From positions 1-17,555 of the forward strand of contig CAAEBN010000051.1 of NCBI GenBank assembly GCA_900754075.1: 17,555 bases of DNA, given 5' to 3'. The number at the start of each line of letters is the position of its first letter. The stretch's first letter is position 1. A program made the translations under genes and the position numbers. Below are positions 1-6,329 of this stretch, one piece after another. Origin of the DNA: an uncultured Collinsella sp. GTDB lineage: Bacteria > Actinomycetota > Coriobacteriia > Coriobacteriales > Coriobacteriaceae. Under the pieces are notes generated by a model. It searched no databases and was not told where the DNA came from. It worked only from the letters and a program-made list of their open reading frames with translations.

Positions 1-701
1 CGCGTGGGGTTGGTGGAGTTACCGGTGATCGAGATGTCGACGTTCTCGTGCCACATGATGGCAACGCCCTCGCGGACGTCGTCGGAGCCGTAGCAGTTAA
101 CGGCAGCGCGGGGACCATCGGAGTAGGGGATGGTCTCGACGACCTTGAGCTCGCCCGTGTAGTAGTCGAACTGGGTCTTCACGTAGGTGAAGCCGTTGAT
201 GCGGGCGATGATCTGAGCGGCGTCCTTGCCCAGACCGTTGAGGATGACGCGCAGCGGCTTCTTGCGAGCCTTGTTGGCGTTCAGAGCCAGGCCGATAGCG
301 CCCTCAGCGGCAGCGAAGGACTCGTGGCCAGCCAGGAAGGCGAAGCACTCGGTGTCGTCGGAGAGCAGCATAGCGCCCAGGTTGCCGTGGCCAAGACCGA
401 CCTTGCGGTCCTCGGCGACGGAGCCGGGAACGGTGAAGGCCTGGATGCCCTCGCCGATGATGGCAGCAGCCTCAGAAGCGGACTTGGCGCCACGCTTGAC
501 AGCGAGAGCGCAGCCGAGGGTGTAGGCCCACTCAGCGTTCTGGAAGGCGATGGACTGGGTGTTGTTGACGATCTCACGCGGGTTGAAGCCCTTGTCGGTG
601 CAGATCTGCAGAGCTTCCTCGAGGGAGGCGATGCCGTTGTCGGCGAGGCACTTGTTGATCTTGTCAGCGCGGCGCTCGTAACCTTCGAACGTAACAGTCA
701 T
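1..701 (-). CDS. GGGtGRT-family protein, amino-terminal part (runs off the left edge)
   Basis: The minus strand is open from an ATG at 701 to the left edge, giving about 233 codons with no stop. The start is supported by a GGGAGGG ribosome binding site and lies 18 bases after the stop of the NifU-like gene, so the two are almost certainly one operon. The protein begins MTVTFEGYERRADKI and carries a glycine-rich stretch KVGLGHGNLGAML and, near the edge, VAIMWHENVDISITGNS. I recognise it as the GGGtGRT family, which is typically found next to a NifU-like scaffold in anaerobic Gram-positives. The family is named for a sequence motif that I do not see in this part and that would lie beyond the edge. 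Its biochemical role is not established. A link to Fe-S cluster metabolism is inferred only from the neighbour. No signal peptide or membrane segment is visible, so it is probably cytoplasmic. Confidence 0.75.
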   Translation of the reverse strand, partial: MTVTFEGYERRADKINKCLADNGIASLEEALQICTDKGFNPREIVNNTQSIAFQNAEWAYTLGCALAVKRGAKSASEAAAIIGEGIQAFTVPGSVAEDRKVGLGHGNLGAMLLSDDTECFAFLAGHESFAAAEGAIGLALNANKARKKPLRVILNGLGKDAAQIIARINGFTYVKTQFDYYTGELKVVETIPYSDGPRAAVNCYGSDDVREGVAIMWHENVDISITGNSTNPT

Positions 702-719
702 AGTTATTTCCCTCCCTTT

Positions 720-1454
720 CTACTCGTGAACCGGGAACACGCTGGCGACGGAGTGAGTCTCCTCGTCGGTGCGCGGGTCGATGTACTTGGCAGCGTTCTC
801 CCACTGACCATAGTGGCCCATAGCGCCAGCGATGGCCTCCTCGGGGGTCTTGCCGGCCTTGACGGCGTCGGTGAACTTGCCGAGGTTCAGGAACTCGAAT
901 GCGATGATCTCGTTCTTGTCGTTGAGAGCCATGCGGGTGACGTAGCCCTGGGCGAGCTCGAGGTAACGAGCGCCCTTGGCCTTGGTGCCGAACATGGTGC
1001 CGACCTGAGAGCGAAGGCCCTTGCCGAGGTCGTCGAGGGAGGCGCCCACGGGCAGGCCGCCCTCGGAGAACGCGGTCTGGCTGCGGCCGTAAACGATCTG
1101 CAGGAAGATCTCGCGCATAGCGACGTTGATGGCGTCGCAAACGAGGTCGGTGTTGAGGGCCTCGAGGATGGTCTTACCGGGAAGGATCTCGGAAGCCATG
1201 GCGGCAGAGTGGGTCATGCCCGAGCAGCCGATGGTCTCAACGAGGGCCTCCTCGATGATGCCGTCCTTGACGTTCAGCGTGAGCTTGCAGGCGCCCTGCT
1301 GAGGTGCGCACCAACCCACACCGTGCGTAAGACCGGAGATGTCGGAAATCTCCTTAGCCTGGACCCACTTGCCCTCCTCGGGGATGGGTGCGGGGCCGTG
1401 GTATGCACCCTTGGCAACGGGGCACATGTTCTCCACTTCCTGTGAGTACTGCAT
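720..1454 (-). CDS. NifU-like iron-sulfur cluster assembly scaffold protein
   Basis: A 244-residue protein of the NifU_N/IscU-like scaffold class, expected to hold a nascent Fe-S cluster or a metal in the cytoplasm and pass it to target proteins. Two scaffold-like cysteine segments are visible: GVGWCAPQQGACKLTLNV (Cys49 and Cys56) and ETIGCSGMTHSAAMA (Cys77). Cys106 lies in DLVCDAINVAMREI. The carboxy-terminal half (about 130-244) is longer than in SufU or IscU, as is usual for the version paired with GGGtGRT proteins. The frame stays open upstream to 1619, but the ATG at 1454 is preferred because GAGAGGAGAGG lies just before it and the upstream residues do not resemble the family. It is the first gene of a two-gene unit with the GGGtGRT gene. 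It is clearly distinct from the SufU encoded at 3309-3743, so the genome has at least two scaffolds. Confidence 0.85.
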   Translation of the reverse strand: MQYSQEVENMCPVAKGAYHGPAPIPEEGKWVQAKEISDISGLTHGVGWCAPQQGACKLTLNVKDGIIEEALVETIGCSGMTHSAAMASEILPGKTILEALNTDLVCDAINVAMREIFLQIVYGRSQTAFSEGGLPVGASLDDLGKGLRSQVGTMFGTKAKGARYLELAQGYVTRMALNDKNEIIAFEFLNLGKFTDAVKAGKTPEEAIAGAMGHYGQWENAAKYIDPRTDEETHSVASVFPVHE

Positions 1455-1547
1455 GCCTCTCCTCTCTATCGTGTTGGCGTCCCGTCTGGGGGTCGTGGCT
1501 GGCGATTGCCGGGCGACCCTTCGAAAGGGACATGACATGCAGCCCCT

Positions 1548-1553
1548 ATAATA
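1548..1553 (-). promoter_or_regulatory. Candidate -10 element for the NifU-like/GGGtGRT operon
   Basis: Read on the minus strand the hexamer is TATTAT, within GGTATTATAGGGG. It would start transcription near 1541 and leave a leader of about 87 nucleotides before the ATG at 1454. No good -35 hexamer lies at the expected distance. The leader contains a small hairpin at 1517-1529 (CCCTT, loop of three, AAGGG). I recognise no known riboswitch. This is a guess from consensus matching only. Confidence 0.35.
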
Positions 1554-1784
1554 CCGCGAAATGCACGGAATATTCGGCGAACGGCTCAGTTTTCGTAGCG
1601 AGAAGCGCGGAACTTTCAATTGAAGCGATTTAACAAAGCTGTTTGCGGCTGTGCGGTTCGCTGAAGGGGGTCGGTTCTGTTCAAGCTTTTGACTATGTCG
1701 CGTTGTCTGACCTGTAGCTATGATGCCGTTCGCCGCCTGTATACTGCCTTTTGCCGTGTGGAGTAGTTGTTTTGCGTGAATGTT

Positions 1785-1813
1785 TTGATGGCACGTTTCA
1801 ATCGTGATGTATT
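1785..1813 (+). promoter_or_regulatory. Possible promoter of the transposase-like gene
   Basis: TTGATG (1785-1790) and TGTATT (1808-1813) are separated by 17 bases and would start transcription about 25 bases before the ATG at 1847. Each matches four of six consensus positions. An alternative -10, TATACT at 1740-1745, has a better hexamer but no -35 at the right distance. Neither is strong. Confidence 0.25.
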
Positions 1814-1846
1814 GGATGGTAAGTAGATCCCGGCGAAGGGAGCGCC

Positions 1847-2650
1847 ATGCAGCGCGTTTGGAGAACGGTTACCGGCTTTTACCATGTCTGTGCCCGCGGT
1901 ACAGGCAAGCAACTGATCTTTGAGGCCGATGGCGACCGCTGGGAGTTTCTGGAACTGATGCGCGAGTGCTGCCGCGATGCCCGGGTGACGATTGTGGCGT
2001 GGTGCCTTATGGGCGACCACGTGGATCTGGTGCTTTTGGATTATGAGGACGAAATGAGCGCAGCCATGCAGCGGTTGCTGCTGACGTATGCCCGTCGGTT
2101 CAATAAACGTACCGGGCGCACGGGCCATCTGTTTCGGGATCGTTTTGAGCGCCGCTCGCTCGATACCGACTGGCAGGTGATGGAGGTTGTTCGCTCTGTA
2201 CACGCTAATCCGCAGGAGGCGGGTATTGCTCTGATCGAGCGCTATCCGTGGAGCAGCTTTGACGAGTATCTATGGGCCTATGACAACGATATGACGAGGG
2301 GATTTTCCGACCCTTCTTGCGTGCTTGAGCTTTTTGGTTCTGCCGAGGGCTTTATTGCCCATTCGCTTTCGACGCCCGACGGCTGCGAGCCAGCGCTGTG
2401 CGATATGAAAGAGACGGAGTGGGAACGCCACGCCTTTGCCGAAAAGTTGGCGAAGGGGCTCGGGGTTCCGCTCCACGTGGTTAAAGCCGCACCGTCGGCG
2501 CAACGCAATGTCGTTATTCTTGGATTGCACGATGCTGGTTTTACGGTGCGTCAGATTGAGCGGTATACGGGGATTGGCAAAAGTACCGTTTCTCGTATTG
2601 TGCGCGCCCGTGCGCGAGCGGCGGTGCGGACTGGCGGAAACGTGGTGTAG
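1847..2650 (+). CDS. Y1/RAYT-type transposase-like protein with a carboxy-terminal helix-turn-helix
   Basis: A 267-residue protein. Residues 9-120 match the IS200/REP-associated tyrosine transposase (Y1_Tnp) fold: FYHVCARG at the start, IFEADGDRWEFLELM, then AWCLMGDHVDLVLL and LTYARRFNKRTGRTGHLFRDRF. Tyr81 is the expected nucleophile, followed by the usual RFN...GHLFRDRF segment. The HUH metal-binding motif, normally NHVHLL, reads DHVD here (His58, Asp60), so the second histidine is missing. Residues 226-253 (LGLHDAGFTVRQIERYTGIG and following STVSR) form a clear helix-turn-helix of the kind found at the end of many RAYT relatives. The start ATG has AAGGGAG six bases upstream. In the family such proteins nick single-stranded DNA at REP hairpins; whether this one is active is unknown. 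It stands alone and is divergent from the NifU-like operon, with a repeat-rich region downstream. It could be domesticated. Confidence 0.8.
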   Translation: MQRVWRTVTGFYHVCARGTGKQLIFEADGDRWEFLELMRECCRDARVTIVAWCLMGDHVDLVLLDYEDEMSAAMQRLLLTYARRFNKRTGRTGHLFRDRFERRSLDTDWQVMEVVRSVHANPQEAGIALIERYPWSSFDEYLWAYDNDMTRGFSDPSCVLELFGSAEGFIAHSLSTPDGCEPALCDMKETEWERHAFAEKLAKGLGVPLHVVKAAPSAQRNVVILGLHDAGFTVRQIERYTGIGKSTVSRIVRARARAAVRTGGNVV

Positions 2651-2656
2651 GGCCGC

Positions 2657-2666
2657 CGGTGCACCG
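2657..2666. repeat. Perfect 10-base palindrome just after the transposase-like gene
   Basis: CGGTGCACCG reads the same on both strands and begins seven bases after the TAG stop at 2648-2650. There is no T-run after it, so it is not an intrinsic terminator. It may be a protein site or chance. Confidence 0.4.
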
Positions 2667-2711
2667 CAGCTGGGGTCGCCCATACGCCACAGCTATTGTT
2701 CTAAAAGCTCG

Positions 2712-2795
2712 GGTACGGTAACTGCACTTCTTAATTTGCATAGAACAGACGCCGTTATGCATAAATTAACGCCTTAGCTCGGTTTTGCCCGTACC
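2712..2795. repeat. Nested imperfect hairpin (84 bases)
   Basis: The inner stem pairs TTAATTTGCATA (2731-2742) with TATGCATAAATTAA (2756-2769), with a two-base bulge and a 13-base loop. An outer stem pairs GGTACGG (2712-2718) with CCGTACC (2789-2795). The structure lies 60 bases after the RAYT-type gene, where a REP-like hairpin substrate would be expected, but I cannot check whether it is repeated elsewhere in the genome. Confidence 0.4.
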
Positions 2796-2832
2796 TACCC
2801 CCGTCTGCGCCGTGCAAAAAGCGGAGTTTTCT

Positions 2833-2945
2833 GCATCGTGGTACTGTCGGCACCGCCGCAATTTTGCAACATACGGGCTCTGAAGCTATTTATGCCTGCC
2901 GATGCGCTCCCGAAGCTCATGTTTGCGCCCCTGAGACCACGATGC
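2833..2945. repeat. 10-base inverted repeat bounding a 113-base segment
   Basis: GCATCGTGGT (2833-2842) and its exact complement ACCACGATGC (2936-2945) bound the segment. The second arm directly abuts the right copy of the TTGTTCTAAAA direct repeat. The interior (2843-2935) shows no long hairpin and no coding frame. The arrangement resembles the termini of a very small non-autonomous element, but no target duplication is evident. Confidence 0.4.
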
Positions 2946-3016
2946 TTGTTCTAAAACGCAATATAAAGGCCACCGGAGATGTTGATTAACGCTTCCAATG
3001 CGTATACACACGGCTT

Positions 3017-3047
3017 GGCGTGCTGAATACTCGCAAAAATGCACGCC
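3017..3047. repeat. 7-base inverted repeat GGCGTGC/GCACGCC
   Basis: GGCGTGC (3017-3023) and GCACGCC (3041-3047) are separated by a 17-base AT-richer loop. No T-run follows on either strand, so a terminator role is unlikely. Confidence 0.3.
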
Positions 3048-3216
3048 GCACCCTAGGGGACCTGGCCGCGGCAGGCGCGAGGCGAGCCGGAGCCCAGTAA
3101 GACGAGGCTTGGGACATTGCCTGGCGTGCCCGTGGTCCTGTCACAAGCTTTAGTACGGTGGAAAACGCTCGTGTTCGCGGTTGGCCGTGCGATAAATGAC
3201 AGACGGGGCGCCGGAC

Positions 3217-3237
3217 GCGCGGACTGTGTATCCGCGC
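3217..3237. repeat. Stem-loop beyond the SUF terminator
   Basis: GCGCGGA (3217-3223) and TCCGCGC (3231-3237) form a perfect seven-base stem with a seven-base loop. It lies 13 bases beyond the SUF operon terminator in the direction of transcription, so it would be found only in read-through transcripts or in RNA made from the other strand. Confidence 0.35.
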
Positions 3238-3245
3238 TCGTTATG

Positions 3246-3279
3246 AAAAAGCCGAGCCGCCCGTATCGGGCGGCTCGGC
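3246..3279 (-). terminator. Rho-independent terminator of the SUF operon
   Basis: A perfect 13-base-pair stem, GCCGAGCCGCCCG (3251-3263) against CGGGCGGCTCGGC (3267-3279), with a three-base loop. Read on the minus strand it is followed at once by TTTTT (3250-3246). It lies 30 bases after the sufU stop. There is no T-run on the plus-strand side, so it works only for the minus strand. Confidence 0.92.
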
Positions 3280-3308
3280 AATCAAAATCCTTGGATTTGG
3301 GGCATCCG

Positions 3309-3743
3309 CTACTGGTTAGCTTGCCCCTCGAGCATACCGTCGAGGGTGCGCCAGGCGAGCTCGGCGCACTTGACGCGGGCGGGCATGTGCGAGATGTCCT
3401 GAAGCTGGGCGGCCTCGTCCAGGTCTTCCAGGTCTTCCTCGGAGAGCTGCTCGCCACGGATCATGGCGAGGAAAAGCCCTGCCAGACGACGCGCCTCCTC
3501 GACCGTCTCACCGGTGATGAGGTCGGCCATGATATCGGCGCTGGCCTGGCTGATGGCGCAGCCGTGACCGGTAAAAGAGGCCTCCTCGATCACGTCGTTC
3601 TCGACGCGCAGCTGCAAGGTGAGCTCATCGCCGCAGCTGGGGTTGATGCCGTCGTGCTCGTGCGTGGGGGCGTCCATCTCGTACTTATAGTCGGGGTGCG
3701 AGTTGTGCTCCATAAACGTGGTGGAGGTGTACAGATTACCCAT
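3309..3743 (-). CDS. sufU: SufU, zinc-dependent sulfurtransferase partner of SufS
   Basis: A 144-residue SufU. In Gram-positive SUF systems it accepts persulfide sulfur from SufS and hands it to the SufBCD scaffold. The zinc-site and acceptor residues known from Bacillus SufU are all present: Cys37 and Asp39 in NPSCGDELTL, Cys62 in GHGCAISQASADIM, and Cys126 in PARVKCAELAW. Residues 75-105 carry the insertion that separates SufU from IscU. The start is ATG at 3743, overlapping the end of sufS by eight bases with GGAG eight bases upstream. The frame is open further upstream, but that part lies wholly within sufS in another phase and does not resemble the family. It is the last gene of the SUF operon and is followed by a strong terminator. 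Confidence 0.95.
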   Translation of the reverse strand: MGNLYTSTTFMEHNSHPDYKYEMDAPTHEHDGINPSCGDELTLQLRVENDVIEEASFTGHGCAISQASADIMADLITGETVEEARRLAGLFLAMIRGEQLSEEDLEDLDEAAQLQDISHMPARVKCAELAWRTLDGMLEGQANQ

Positions 3744-5061
3744 TGAACGTGCTCCAAACGTGATGCAGTCCTGCGATGAACTTGTCGATGTCGGCCTTGT
3801 CGTTGTAGAAGGCCACGCTGGCGCGGCAGCAGGCAAGGTTCTCGACGCCCAGCCAGGTGAGCAGCGGCTGCGCGCAGTGGTGACCGGCGCGGATGCAGAC
3901 GCCGTCCATGTCCATAATGCTAGCGACATCGTGCGGGTGGATGCCCTTGACGTTAAAGCTGACGACGCCGTGGTGGTTGTCCCAATAGATGGAGCCGATG
4001 ATCTGGACAAAGTCGAGCTGCATGAGTTCGCCCATCAGATAATGGACGAGTGCCTGCTCGCGGGCCTGGATGTTGTCATAGCCCACCGTGTTGACCAGGT
4101 AATCAAGCGCCGCGCCCGTGGCGAAGATGCCGGCTGCGTCCTGCGTACCGGCCTCGAATTTCTCTGGGACGGGCGCCCAGACGGCATCCTGCTCGGTGAC
4201 CGAGTCGATCATCTCGCCACCGGTGAGCATGGGCGGCATGGCGTTGAGCAGGTCCATCTTGCCCCACAGCACGCCGATGCCCATGGGACCCATGGCCTTG
4301 TGTGCGCTAAAGGCAAAGAAGTCGGCGCCCAGGTCGGCCACATCGACCGGCATGTGCGGCAGCGACTGCGCACCGTCGACGACCAGGTAGCCGCCGTACT
4401 TGTGCACGAGCTTGCCGAGGTTCTTGACCGGGTTCTCGACGCCCAGCACGTTAGAGACCTGACCCACGGCCAGAATCTTGGTTTTGGGACCAACCTTGGC
4501 AAGAACCTCCTCGGTCGTGAGCTGGCCGGTCTTGGTGGGGTAGAGGTAGACGAGCTTGGCGCCGGTCTCGCGGCAGACCTGCTGCCACGGGATTAGGTTG
4601 GAGTGGTGCTCCATGATGGTAATGACGACCTCGTCACCGGGCTCGAGCACCGTGGGCGCAAAGCTCTTGGCGACCAGGTTGAGCGACTCGCTCGTGTTGC
4701 GGGTGAAGACGACCTCGTTGGCCTGGGGAGCGCCGATGACGTCAGCGATCTGCTGACGCACCTTCGCGATGGCATCGGTGGCCTCGACGGACAGCGAGTA
4801 CAGGCCGCGCAGCGGGTTGGCGTTCATGCGCTGGTAGAAGTCGCGTTCGGCGTCAAGCACGCAGGCGGGGCGCTGCGCAGTGGCGGCGCTATCGAGGAAG
4901 GCGATCTCGGGGTGCTGCTGAAACAGCGGGAACTGGCCCTTGTAGGGGTTGGTCTCGATGTCCACGGTGGGCCAGCCGCGCGAAGCCTCGTCGCTGGCGT
5001 CGAGCTCCATAGGCTCCGGTGCGGTACAGGTATCGCATTTAACGTGCTCGGTGTCGATCAT
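3736..5061 (-). CDS. sufS: SufS cysteine desulfurase (group II)
   Basis: A 441-residue pyridoxal-phosphate enzyme that takes sulfur from cysteine, giving alanine and an enzyme-bound persulfide. The cofactor lysine is Lys255 in FSAHKAMGPMGIG, with the cofactor-binding MEHHSN (150-155) and VVDGAQSLPHMPVD upstream. The active-site cysteine is Cys396 in RAGHHCAQPLL. The core starts near residue 38 (NPYKGQFPLFQQHPEIAFLD) and matches family length. Ahead of it are about 37 extra residues containing a CDTC motif (Cys9-Cys12) and an acidic segment. The start at 5061 is favoured because it overlaps the sufD stop as ATGA and has GAGGAG upstream; the internal Met18 has no such support. Asp-Gly-Ala-Gln and Arg-Ala-Ser motifs are intact, so the enzyme should be active. 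Fourth gene of the operon. Confidence 0.96.
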   Translation of the reverse strand: MIDTEHVKCDTCTAPEPMELDASDEASRGWPTVDIETNPYKGQFPLFQQHPEIAFLDSAATAQRPACVLDAERDFYQRMNANPLRGLYSLSVEATDAIAKVRQQIADVIGAPQANEVVFTRNTSESLNLVAKSFAPTVLEPGDEVVITIMEHHSNLIPWQQVCRETGAKLVYLYPTKTGQLTTEEVLAKVGPKTKILAVGQVSNVLGVENPVKNLGKLVHKYGGYLVVDGAQSLPHMPVDVADLGADFFAFSAHKAMGPMGIGVLWGKMDLLNAMPPMLTGGEMIDSVTEQDAVWAPVPEKFEAGTQDAAGIFATGAALDYLVNTVGYDNIQAREQALVHYLMGELMQLDFVQIIGSIYWDNHHGVVSFNVKGIHPHDVASIMDMDGVCIRAGHHCAQPLLTWLGVENLACCRASVAFYNDKADIDKFIAGLHHVWSTFNG

Positions 5062-6329
5062 GCGAGCTCCTCTTCAAAGTTGTCGATCAGGTTGTTGCCC
5101 AAGCGGACGACGGCGGCGCGGGTGCGCTCGTCGGTGGCAGAAAGCGCGGCGTCCTCCAGCTTGGCGCGGATGAACAGGTCTTCGGCGGCGTTTTGGTCAA
5201 GGCCACGGCAGGCGAGGTAGAACAGCTGCTCGTCGCGGACGTGGCCGATGGTGGCTCCGTGGTTGCCGGCGACGTCGTCCTCGTCGCACAGGATGACGGG
5301 GACGGTCTTGTTGTCGACGCCCTTGTTGGCCAAAAGCACCGTCTCGCGCTCGGTGCCGGTTGCACCCTTGCAGCCGTGCACGAGGTCGATGGTGCCGCGG
5401 TAGACCTTCTTGGACGTGCCGGTCAGTACGCCGTTGGCGTCGATCTCGCACTCGGTCTTGCGACCGCGGTGGCGCAGCTCGTAGTTAAAGTCGCGCACCT
5501 GCTCGCGGGCGCCCAGGTAGTCAGTATCGATGGTGACCTTGGCGGTATCGCCCAGCAGGTCGCCGGCAAGGCCGGTGGCGCTGGCGCCGGCACCCAGGAC
5601 GCTGTGCTGCACGTTGACGCGCGCGCCCTCGTCCAGGAACAGGCCGGTGTCGTCGAGCGCGATCCAGCTATCGTCGAGCGTCTGCGTGCAGGTCACGTTG
5701 ACGGTGGCGTACTCGTGGGCGCACACGCGTAGCACGGAGCCCACGACGCCTTGGCCGGCAACGGGGGAGTCCAGGGCTATGCGCAGGTCGAGCGTTGCCT
5801 GCGGACGGGCGACGACGTCGATGGCGGCGATGGCTGCGGCGGCATCGACACCGCTCACGCGCACGGTAACCGTGGCGTGCTTGTATGCGGGCACATCGAT
5901 GACGATGCGCTTGGTGGCGTGCTCGGCCAAGTAGGCGTAGGCAGCCTCGCCCATGCCGGTCTCGAAGGCTTCAGCAGGGGAGAGCTCCTCTTCGAGCTTG
6001 ATGGCGCCGGCCTGGTAGACGGAGGTGGCGGGCACGTCGAGCTCGGTCTCGGGCGTGATGCGGGCGCGGTCGGCTGCATCACCGGGGGCGGAGGCGCGGC
6101 GCTCGGGGAAGCGCTCGGCTATGGCGTCCATGGCGGCTTCGAACGCGTCTGCCACGCCGGTAAACTGCTCGTCCAAGCCCTCGACCTCAACGGCCTCGGT
6201 GGGAGCGGCGGCAAGCTCGTTAGAGAGTTCGAGCTTGGTCTGGTTCATCTTGAGCCAACCCCAAGTGGCAGCCGGCATCGCATTGACCTGCTCAAGGGTG
6301 GTGGCAGCGGTGTTGGTGGTCTGTTTCAT
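5058..6329 (-). CDS. sufD: SufD, SUF scaffold complex subunit
   Basis: A 423-residue SufB/SufD-family protein, part of the SufBC2D complex on which new Fe-S clusters are built. The beta-helical core and the carboxy-terminal helical domain are recognisable: LDEGARVNVQHSVLG, YELRHRGRKTECEIDANGVL, GTIDLVHGCKGATGTERE, then HGATIGHVRDEQLFYLACRG. His357 aligns with the cluster-site histidine of E. coli SufD (His360). The amino-terminal 120 residues are more variable and rich in Ala and Glu, as is normal for SufD. The start ATG shares one base with the stop of sufB (TAATG) and has GGAAGGAG upstream, so translation is probably coupled. It lies between sufB and sufS, which identifies it as SufD and not a second SufB. 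Confidence 0.94.
   Translation of the reverse strand: MKQTTNTAATTLEQVNAMPAATWGWLKMNQTKLELSNELAAAPTEAVEVEGLDEQFTGVADAFEAAMDAIAERFPERRASAPGDAADRARITPETELDVPATSVYQAGAIKLEEELSPAEAFETGMGEAAYAYLAEHATKRIVIDVPAYKHATVTVRVSGVDAAAAIAAIDVVARPQATLDLRIALDSPVAGQGVVGSVLRVCAHEYATVNVTCTQTLDDSWIALDDTGLFLDEGARVNVQHSVLGAGASATGLAGDLLGDTAKVTIDTDYLGAREQVRDFNYELRHRGRKTECEIDANGVLTGTSKKVYRGTIDLVHGCKGATGTERETVLLANKGVDNKTVPVILCDEDDVAGNHGATIGHVRDEQLFYLACRGLDQNAAEDLFIRAKLEDAALSATDERTRAAVVRLGNNLIDNFEEELA

Larger units (their letters stand above)
1455..1846. other. Divergent intergenic region between the NifU-like operon and the transposase-like gene
   Basis: This 392-base interval has no convincing gene; the short open frames in it lack ribosome binding sites and family resemblance. 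The left part holds the candidate promoter and leader of the minus-strand operon. Two small perfect palindromes, GAATATTC (1569-1576) and TTCAATTGAA (1615-1624), lie just upstream of that promoter and could be protein binding sites, but short palindromes like these also occur by chance. The right part (about 1690-1846) must hold the promoter of the plus-strand gene. Confidence 0.6.
2696..2956. repeat. Direct repeat TTGTTCTAAAA, two copies
   Basis: The 11-base word TTGTTCTAAAA occurs at 2696-2706 and again at 2946-2956. On the minus strand each copy reads TTTTAGAACAA followed shortly by GTGG, so the similarity extends loosely beyond the 11 bases. The copies are 250 bases apart and could be the matching ends or subunits of a repeated element. 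Confidence 0.45.
2651..3308. other. Gene-free, hairpin-rich intergenic region between the transposase-like gene and sufU
   Basis: These 658 bases contain no coding frame I believe: all open frames here are short, lack ribosome binding sites, or are the out-of-phase tail of sufU. They do hold a dense set of short inverted and direct repeats, listed separately, and at the right end the SUF operon terminator. I looked for tRNA, tmRNA, RNase P and SRP RNA signatures on both strands and saw none. The region could hold REP-like repeats mobilised by the neighbouring RAYT-type protein, a small RNA, or the decayed remnant of an element. Confidence 0.6.

Noticed and set aside
48..1445. A 465-codon open frame on the plus strand opposite the NifU-like and GGGtGRT genes
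   Set aside because: It is the mirror frame of two well-supported GC-rich genes, has biased Val/Gly/Ala/Leu/Asp composition, no ribosome binding site and no family resemblance.
2436..2777. A 113-codon plus-strand frame overlapping the end of the transposase-like gene
   Set aside because: It is out of phase with the supported gene, has no ribosome binding site, and its composition (many Arg, Cys, Ser) is typical of a shifted frame.
2961..3245. A structured RNA gene (RNase P, tmRNA, SRP RNA or tRNA) in the repeat-rich gap
   Set aside because: Stem-loops are present, but none of the conserved core words of these RNAs could be found on either strand.
2651..3250. A CRISPR array in the repeat-rich gap
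   Set aside because: The repeats are short, few and unevenly spaced, there are no regular spacers, and no cas gene is nearby.
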